Position numbers and translations under genes: made by a program. A DNA stretch of 64,000 bases from Isoetes taiwanensis (lineage: Eukaryota > Streptophyta > Lycopodiopsida > Isoetales > Isoetaceae): positions 2,934,007-2,998,006 of the forward strand of contig JAJEKV010000001.1 in the NCBI GenBank assembly GCA_021234155.1. Reading direction: 5' to 3'. The notes under the pieces are model-generated. The model was given only the letters and a program-made list of their open reading frames with translations, ran no database searches and was not told the DNA's origin. This document shows positions 55,813 to 64,000 of this stretch, piece by piece (within the stretch, counting starts at the first letter, position 1; every line of letters starts with the position of its first letter).

Positions 55813-57520
55813 CAATTGAGATGGAGAATCAGAATGGATTCAGATAGTCAATAAACGATCAAGCATGTTCCCTAATCAAGATTTCTCCTATATATATACC
55901 TTATTATTTTTCAAATAGAATTTTTTGTGCGTGCTGGCCACAACCAGAAGCACCAACAATTAATAGTATTGTACCATATGATTCAAATCAAATTATTATG
56001 TTTGGCAGATGTATGATATCAAGAATATGCTCAATCCATCCCTTCGCTTGTTCATGTCCATTAGTTTATGAAGTTCAAGGCAGCCACTCTACTATAGGAG
56101 CAAAAGAGCATCGTGTGTGTATCTCATAAGGTAGTGGCTTACTAAACAAGGTGGTGTGGCACAAAGGGTTGCCCTAATGAATAGTAAAAAACAAGATGCT
56201 AACGCATCAAGGGGTTGCCCGTTGGTGTTGGACCCTTTGAGATATTGGGGATGGCAACAATGTTCCTATTCTTCAACTTCAACTTGCTTTAATCATATTG
56301 AAATAAGGTTTGCATGGTTAGAGAAGCATGTGTAAGGCAACAATCATAAATACCTAGTAGGGCTCACAATATGGAACAAGCAACGAGCATATCTACAGCT
56401 TATAGACTTGTTATAAACACATGTTGATGGACATTTTGCTCCCTTGGGGCGTCTCCATGTGATAGGTACAAGGGCATAAAGCACCATTGCCAACATTGAT
56501 AAGTAGATCTTGAAATTTGTGGAGTAAAAAACATGTGTCAATAATGGGATTTGAATCATTAATGGGTATTCTATCATAGTAGTAGTAGCGCATTTTTTGG
56601 GGTTTGTACCCATTGTAACCTAGTAGTGAAGGTGGCTACATATGGTGCGAGGAACAAATTAAAATCACGCAATACCCGTAGCTTGCAATTGGTTCTGGTT
56701 TGGCCGCCATCGTTCTATACCGTAGCTTCATATAAGAACAAGAAATCTACCGTAGCTTCATATAAGAACAAGAAATCTTCCTCATCGTCCAGGAAAAAGC
56801 AACACCCTAACTTTGGCTCTGGATGGGCGTACGCTCACGCTTTGCTAAAGAAGGGCCATTGACTTTAAAAAAAAAAAAAAACCCAGAAACAGCTAGTCCA
56901 AGCAACAACTTACTAGCAGATCAGACTACTTCGGTCAATCCCTCCATAGTCTTATCATTCCATACATGGACCGAGCTAATCCAAGATGGCATACCTTCTC
57001 CATGATCTTTAAACGATACATGTTCATGCCTCAGTTCAGCTGTGTACTTACACCTTTTAGAACTAAAAATTTCAGCATTACTAATTACATGATCATTTGC
57101 TAAACCATTCAAGGTTAATATATCTGGTCATACCAATTTTAGCACTATAGAATTCAAGAGCAAGATGCTTTTTTTCAATTAAATACAAGGCAATATACAT
57201 AAGCCATGGTAAAATGCCAGCCAGATTTAGATATCCAAGTGTTAAACTACATACACAAGCATTAACTTATGCATGAAATCAGTTAACAGAATAACTTAAG
57301 TTATCTTGCTTAAAGCAAACGAGATATTGCCTGGCATGACGCCACTTTTTTTCAAAAAAACAAATAAACCTTAGTTTGTTGCTGCCACTATAGAAGTTAC
57401 TGTAAGCCAAGATGTGCAGCCAGTTGAACTTGGCATCCCGATTCCATCATTTCGATTCCATCATCCATGCAAACCACCTAATCCTATGACAAGAGAACCA
57501 CATTGAGAGGAGAATATCCG
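55813..57520. other. Intergenic DNA
   Basis: 3' flank of the PAM71-like gene, no further gene supported. Contains the 30-bp tandem pair at 56719-56778. Confidence 0.4.
56719..56778. repeat. Perfect 30-bp tandem duplication
   Basis: ACCGTAGCTTCATATAAGAA... occurs twice back to back (56719-56748, 56749-56778) without mismatch, so the duplication is recent. Confidence 0.95.
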
Positions 57521-57637
57521 TACCTGCAGCCAAACAAGCAAACATTAGCACTAAGTGGTAATGATGCAGGGGCCAAAAGGTACATTGGGTATTCTCGGCT
57601 CTTCGCCCTTCACCCAATGTAGCCTCTTGCCCTTTGT
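57521..57637 (+). repeat. Dispersed repeat, copy 2
   Basis: Same sequence family and orientation as 23964-24075 (TACCTGCAGCCAAAC...GGGGCCAAAAGG...GTAGCCT). On the minus strand it would read CTFWPLHHYHLVLMFACLAAG, but the other copy has a stop, so coding is doubtful. Confidence 0.6.
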
Positions 57638-59844
57638 TAGTGTAAGCAAATAGAAAAATGGAATGCAAAAATAGAAGAACAAATTCAGCAAATACTTCCT
57701 GAATTATGAGTTGGCCTTGCCCAACCAATTTAATGCTTCAAAAGACCATATTTTTACAAGTTGTGGCACTTTCTCAAGGTGCATGATACCTCAACTGTAT
57801 AGAATGCCATTTTTAATGACAGATCATAGCTATTGCATAGCCAATACTATATTGCAGTTTTAATGTACTGCAAGCTTCTTTAAAGGAAAAAAAATGTAGA
57901 AACAAGATTGAGTTACCTGCAGTTTGTCTTGATTAGAGTTGGCCTCGTATCTCTGATCTTCTTGATCAGCATATATGAATGTCTGCTTGCAAAAATGCAT
58001 CACGCTTGTACCAGTTTGCCAAAATATTCAACATATCTTCTGAGCAGACAGATGTTGCAAAGGACATCATATACTTTCTGAACTTGCTTCAAAATATGCT
58101 AACGATTAAGGAAATTTTTCCAGGTCTATGTTTAAGCCATGGAAATAGCTTGCGGAGAATACCTTCGGATTGTAAAAGCATGCAAAATATATGCATATCA
58201 CAGGACTGCTCTGCTTGAAAAATGAGGCAAACAACTGCAAATCATAAGGCTATAGAGCCGAAATTGTTCTTGTAGAACCTAAAATCCGAAATCATCTCAA
58301 GACATAATTTAGAGATGAACAGGCTTCGAAATACATCAAAATCTTTGACATCTTCGTTCAAGATCAAATGGCAAACTGCTGGTTGCTGATACCAAGGCTG
58401 AAATCGTCCTTGGAATACCAAAATCCGAAATGGTATTATAGCTGAAGAAGGCATTATGAAATATCACACACGGAGATAAATCGATCAGATCAAATGGCGC
58501 TAGTTCCTTTTGTAAGCCACGAAAATGCCCATCTGTTTATGTGGCTTTTGTTTGCCCAGAAAGAACACATAATGCTGGAAGTGCATAGAGACTATTCTAA
58601 GAGTCCAACGGCCACGAAAATAGCCATCTTTTGGTGGTCATTTTGCTCTAAGCAAGGCACACACTGCCGCTGGAAGCGCCGCCATGTCATGCATGAGCCC
58701 TGTGTGCAAAAGCCCTAATCTTCTTTGGTGATAAACCTTAAAGAAACCCAGCATGCGATTTACCACTTTTTGGATTCCAAAAGTTAATACAATTCATTGT
58801 ATTAGGCCCTTAATAAACTCAAGGCCAAAAATTGTTGCCAATATATTGTTCTAGAATAATTATATCCATATCCGGTGCCCATGCCTAGAGCACATTCTAG
58901 AAAAAGATGTTATTTCATATGTGGACCACAATACAAGGTAGAAATCCCAAATTGAATTAAATCAGCTACAAGGCAAAATTAAGACTAGACCTTGCTGTCT
59001 ATTTAGCCATATAATTACTGGGTTGGGCATACCACATGTATTACTGGGTTGGCCAAAAATTGTTGCCAACATATTGTTCTAGAATCCGTATCCCATGCCT
59101 CAGAGCACATTCTAGAAAAAAGATATAATTATCAATAATAAAAAAAAAAAAAAAACAACAACAACAATCAAAACCACATTACGCCATTAAAAGCTACTCC
59201 ACAGGGTCTTTTGCGGGCCTTATGATTTGGACAAAGGGGTTGATTTTTGGGTTGCCTCTAGGGGGGCAAACCCTTGTTGATGTGGGTTTCCAGCATATGC
59301 TAGAATATGCCTAAAATATGCTGGCAACTGCTCCAAACTGGGTGTTGCCTGTAAACTGGCGGTAGCCTATGTTGGTGGTCCAGCCTAGTCACCTCTGTTC
59401 AAACTGGCAAACTGGCCTATAGGAGATCCGGCAGTTTGGCGCAATACATGTACACCTGTGGCAGACTTCTAAATTTTTCTTGAATGTGGCTTAATTAAAA
59501 AAAAAAGTTAAGCTCAAATTTAAGGGATCTGATACCATATGAGCTGTGAAGATGAGGATTCCCGTGTATACCTGAGAACGGCATCATATCTTAATGGAGC
59601 TGATGGAGAAGGTCGAGCAATGGATATGTTGCAAAGAAAACAAAAGCATGCAGATGTATGGAGGTGTATGGAGGCAATTTATATGCCAAGGGTGAAGCAC
59701 TCTCTACCTTGTGCAACGTTATGGGATTGGGTTTAGGTATTCATTTGGCTTCCTGGACTTGCACGTCTCTTCAAGGGAAAGGTTGTGTTTACATCCGTGC
59801 TATGGTGATTACAAAACTATTTAATTTGTGATTCTGATTGTGGG
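57638..59844. other. Intergenic DNA
   Basis: No gene is supported. It contains the duplication at 58823-59125 and an A-rich simple tract near 59139-59170. Confidence 0.4.
58823..59125. repeat. Direct duplication of about 90 bp with spacer
   Basis: GGCCAAAAATTGTTGCCAA.ATATTGTTCTAGAAT and CCATGCCT.AGAGCACATTCTAGAAAAA occur at about 58823-58910 and again at 59049-59122, with small indels between copies. Confidence 0.75.
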
Positions 59845-60210
59845 ATGTCAATTGTTGTGGATCGTCCTATAGCAGGCAAGATTAGGAAATCTCAACTGCA
59901 GCACATGAAGAGACCATCTTCAGCAGTCTTGTCTTTGCTTCATAACATCACAGTTGGAGACCATCCATTACTTCATCCTTACATACAGGTATTAAACAAC
60001 ATACAATGTTACTGTTTTGGATCTTGCTCTTATTCTGCATCGTTGGCACTCCAGAACCTTGATCCATTTCTTGAGTATCAACCATTTGAGCCCATGAAGA
60101 AATTGCAAGCAGAACTGTGCTCTGGAAGGACACTTGAAGATGAACTAATGCAGGTCTTGCAGGCTGCAGATGGAAAATATAATCTTTACCATTTATGTGA
60201 GTGGTTCTAG
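59845..60210 (+). CDS. Unrecognised coding fragment, possibly spliced
   Basis: A 121-codon frame reads LQHMKRPSSAVLSLLHNITV, GDHPLLHPYIQ, then after a possible 66-bp GT-AG intron (59989-60054) NLDPFLEYQPFEPMKKLQAE and LEDELMQVLQAADG. It is helical, HEAT-repeat-like in feel. The intron length is divisible by three, so both readings stay open. Downstream frames do not extend it clearly. It could be an exon of a larger gene or a pseudogene; no family is assigned. Confidence 0.3.
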   Translation: MSIVVDRPIAGKIRKSQLQHMKRPSSAVLSLLHNITVGDHPLLHPYIQVLNNIQCYCFGSCSYSASLALQNLDPFLEYQPFEPMKKLQAELCSGRTLEDELMQVLQAADGKYNLYHLCEWF

Positions 60211-62872
60211 CTTATGCTCATAACCTAAGTGCTGGATTGCAATTTGTACAACGTGCACCACAATTGGCTCTTCAGTTGCGCCTAAGAAGGTGGTACTATT
60301 CTTCCTTTCTGCTAATTGACGATAATTACATGAATTCAATGTTAGGAAATGTCGCCAGAAAATTCGACATCTATGATAATTCATTTTAGCTCTGTGATAT
60401 TCCCATGTGAACTTGAAAATCTAAAGCAAAAAACTCTTGAAGTATCAGCATTGTGCAGATGCCCTGCCCGTGGTCATTCTTTTGCTAATAGTTTTTTAGA
60501 AAGTGATACTCCCAAGTAGGAGCTCAACGTTTGTTGGCCTTTAACGATAAGATTGCCCATTTTAGTCGTCGTTATTCTATGTGCGAATGCATTGGTTGGT
60601 TTATGAATACTTTGCAAAAATATCATGTCCTCCAAATGAACAAGCATTGGCATTCAGCCTTTCTGACTTATTTAGACCTTTGCGAAGATCCTGATTCAAG
60701 AAGGTAAGCACGCTAAGAAGAAAGAAGAAAAAACACGAAGGGGAAGAAGAAAGAACATGGTTATTGTAAGGAGTTAGAAGACATGACATGGGTACATCCA
60801 ACTTGCTAACCATACTAAAGTTTGCAACCTAGAAGTACATACTAAGAAAACCTTGATTACATTCACCATGAAATGTTTGTTAATGCAAAATTTGCATTGT
60901 GCCTTAGTGTTCTTTCTTGATTGTTCGGGCTTGAGCAGGAAAACACCTTGACAGGGCTTATAAATTGTCTTGGAAGAGTATCATGTTAATTAGAGTCTCG
61001 CATGTTTGCATTGTGGCGACCTCATAACCTTCATGTACGAAAAATAATTCGGGCATAATGTAATACAACTCATTACCTTGCAACCGGTTTCATTTGTTCC
61101 AACCCGACTTCATGTCAAGGTGGATGTCGGCAAAATCAAACTGTTTTGTAAGATTCATCACCTTGGTCCATGATCCAAAGATTATATAATGTTAAAATCA
61201 GTCACCGGCTCGTGGATACTCAAGGTTGAGGAGGTTGATGTCACCAAATTTGGATCAAAATGGCATTAGCTTCCTCTAGGCAACATAGACAACTTGCATT
61301 GGCAACAACAAGACTAGTCCAAATTGGCAATCGCTTGAGCAAATATCATATTTGTTAATATGACTATCCTTCACGGAGTTGGTCATTGTTTTGGACCAAT
61401 CTTGAAAATTGAGGATAAGAACATGCATGATTCACTCACAACTCACCGGATATACCATTCTCCACCATTATTGCCTCACCTCGAGCAAGTTTATTCCAAC
61501 GCCATACGGTAGGCTGCAGAAGCCGAGGCCACGAGATACCAAGGCAACCGATGGACAAGCAAGAAGAATATTGTAATTTTTCATCCGGAGCAAGTGCATG
61601 GTACTTTCGAGAGGTCATCATCTCCGAGATCAAAAGCAAATGAGCTAGAGGTGGATTCTCTTGTGTCCACAATTACAAGATCCATCATTAATGCTCTTTC
61701 ACAGACCCCCTTCCCTCCCGCAAATAAACAATATAGCATAAATGTAAATACTCATCGCAGCTTTGTTGTGATTATCGAGCCTTGTAGATTCGTAAAAATG
61801 AAAAGAAGAATTCTTCCGGCATGTCCTCAATATAAGGTGCACACCATGCATCTAGCGCGTTACATAACTGGGTACTAGCTCATGACCAAGAAAACAACAA
61901 TGTTTGCATATGATGGATATAGAATATCACTTGGAGTTCTAATATTTGCTTTTGAAGGGCGTGAAAATCCGGATAAAAGAAGTGATAGAAGTTGAAGGAA
62001 AAGAAGCATAGTAACTATGAAGTGGCGATCAAAAAAGTTCATGGCTCACAAATTCACAATGTACTTAAACAAACAGGGCATTTGATACACTAGAAGAGAG
62101 ATGGCAACTGTTGCCAAAAGGTCACTACATAATTTTAAGTGCCATCCTAAATTGCTAGAATGCGAGAATTGGATAAAAATCTTATGGTGACATACTAATG
62201 GAAAACCCTTGCATAAAGATCATGTCACATTGAGTGGCCGGAAGATCACAACTCTGTTTAGGGATGTATTGCGACTTCTGAAAAAAAAGAGAAAAAAATA
62301 GATCATTACAACAACCAAAACATTACCGGAAGGGACATGATTTAGGGTAATCCCAGTTGAAAATTAATGCCTCCGAAGTCGTTTACGACCTTGGGCACTT
62401 GATATACATCCGCATAAGCCACCATCAAACAGTCCCTTGAATCCCGGGACCTCAAACTAGAGACGATGTTATAGCTTATTCTCAGGCTCCACACACTGTG
62501 GGCACATCACATTGACCCAAATCCCACCACACTGAAATTTTGGCATCAGCCTCGTAGTCTCGTTGTAGAGCATCCCTAGAAGAAACCCTACTTGTTGTTT
62601 TGGCTAGTTTTCTCTGGTCTGGCTTTTTGGTAGACATATTTCTCGCAATATTGCCCCCCCAAAACCTCTTTTGCTTAGGAAACAGAGTATTCTGGGCGTT
62701 CAAGCATTCGACAACAAAGTTTTTTTAACCTCTTTTGCTTAAGTATTCAAGACCCAAGAGTATTCTGATGGCTCCATCAATCCAGAGGCCCGATGGCCTC
62801 AGAAACGACAAATCATCCTCTGCCGGTTGTCCTATGTTTTTTGCTTTTCCTTTGCCATATCCCTGAGATGCA
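60211..62872. other. Intergenic DNA
   Basis: No gene is supported; short frames on both strands show no recognisable domain. Confidence 0.4.
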
Positions 62873-63660
62873 TTTTTTTTTTTTTTTTTTTTTTTTGAAG
62901 GAACGAGATGATTTTTTCATTAATTAAGGAAAAACATACAAAATCCTGTTAAGTCCCATCGAGGCTTAACAAGGCACAATATGATAGTAGGTGACAATAT
63001 AATTATCCACACAGATGTATTTTGTCCCGGACTTCGCAATGCAAATAGATCATCCAGCTCAAGGAAGGCACGACTCGGCTCTGTTATATGTCGGAACAGA
63101 GAGTTCCGGAAGGCTGAGACTTTTTTGAAAATACTCTCTTTCACCGTTATAGAGAAGACCACAGGCATCGGTATTGGCATCGGATCTTCTCTTCCATCTT
63201 CTCCTCAAATCACTCTGCTTTCCCCCTTCATTCTGCATGAATCCGAGCTCTGCTTGATACAAATCTTTGTTTACTGCCGAATTTGATCCAAATCTCTGTT
63301 TCAAATCTCTGTCCATCATTTCTTTCTTGTGTGCCCTGCCTTCCTCTGTGGTTTCAAGCTTTAATAATCAAGTGCAATAAATTTGGTTCCAGAGTTAAAC
63401 TGCATGCGCTTTGGTTTGTTCCGGCTCTTCAAATTCGTCAGTTTCTGAGCAAAATTTGCCCCAACAAAGAGGAGATCCCACGAAGCTCCCCTTTGCTTCG
63501 CTACCTCTCGGCGATGCCAGGAAGCGGAGGTCGCATCCCCACCTTCCGCCCGGCTCCAATGAAATCCACACCGTATAAACGTCTTGATGGACCCCTCAAA
63601 TCCCAAAATTCTAAGAATATGCCACAATATTCTTAAATCGCGGCCATCTATGCGTCTTGC
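62873..63660 (-). mobile_element. Probable retro-insertion with oligo(T)/poly(A) tail
   Basis: A 24-base T run (62873-62896) followed by GAAGGAACGAGATGATTTTT resembles the tails at 2370-2404 and 63901-63930, suggesting the 3' end of a minus-strand retroelement. The right end is a guess and no target duplication was found. Confidence 0.35.
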
Positions 63661-63900
63661 CCCATACTCCCCAGGGGTTGCCCTACGGGCAACCCAAAAA
63701 CTAGCAAAACTGCAGGGTTGGGAAGAAGGCTAGGTAGATGGATTTAGATGGATTTGAGTTGGATTTTTAATTGTAGTAATGTGAATTTCAGTGGCATGCG
63801 GCTATATAAACCTTAAGTAAGACCTGCTCCTTTCAACAATTGCAGAAGATAAATGCAATATATCATATATATCTGTTGAGACGAGCTTTAAGTTCAAAGT

Positions 63901-64000
63901 TTTTTTTTTTTTTTTTTTTTTTTGAAGAAACGGCAGTTTTTGTATTCATATGATATAACTTTATAGCACAAAAAAACCCTGAAGATTCAGGGAAAAAGAT
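63901..64000 (-). mobile_element. Retro-insertion tail, truncated by window end
   Basis: A 23-base T run followed by GAAGAAACGGCAGTTTTTGT and further AT-rich DNA to the window edge. On the minus strand this is a poly(A)-ended element, probably of the same family as the tail at 62873. Confidence 0.4.

Overview
The window is nuclear DNA of a land plant with a transposon-rich genome. The evidence is a ten-exon nuclear gene for a chloroplast GDT1/PAM71-type cation transporter, a chromodomain Ty3/gypsy retrotransposon primed by initiator-Met tRNA, plant L1-type LINE sequence, a MULE with a 9-bp target duplication, and AT-rich spacers. I cannot name the species. The transposase families seen at 28-44 kb would not be typical of a small angiosperm genome.

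Layout. 1-6.5 kb: a degraded L1-like LINE on the minus strand, cut by the window edge, with a polyadenylated retrocopy inserted in its ORF1 (14-bp target duplication). 7.14-20.22 kb: a 13.1-kb Ty3/gypsy chromovirus on the minus strand. Between its 5' LTR and gag it carries about 4 kb of extra coding DNA: ORF A, a histone H3 domain in the same frame as ORF A behind a single UAG, ORF B and ORF C. 21.5-22.1 kb: a small single-exon gene for a putative one-pass membrane protein. 22-28.6 kb: spacer, a minisatellite and LINE-like debris.

28.61-47.60 kb: a 19-kb DNA transposon with perfect 28-bp terminal inverted repeats (32 bp with the flanking ATAT). It carries a DDE-like transposase gene, an intact FCP1/NIF-type HAD phosphatase-like gene, and genes for RING-H2, coiled-coil and AT-hook-like proteins. 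A second DNA transposon of 11,950 bp, with different 24-bp terminal inverted repeats and a 6-bp TTTACA target duplication, sits inside the transposase ORF. Reading across the target duplication rejoins that ORF exactly in frame. The inner element has its own decayed transposase, its own decayed FCP1/NIF-like gene, several unrecognised spliced minus-strand genes, and a family of 22-30 bp palindromes that recur largely in its introns.

47.6-51.6 kb: spacer ending in a 914-bp MULE relic. 51.99-55.81 kb: the PAM71-like gene, the only clearly recognised host gene. 55.8-64 kb: spacer with small repeats, an unrecognised coding fragment and two oligo(T) retro-insertion tails.

The two strongest discoveries are the histone H3 domain encoded inside a chromodomain retrotransposon, and the pair of nested large DNA transposons that each pair a transposase with an FCP1/NIF-like gene. 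Much of this DNA is decayed by stops and frameshifts, so active function is inferred and not shown.
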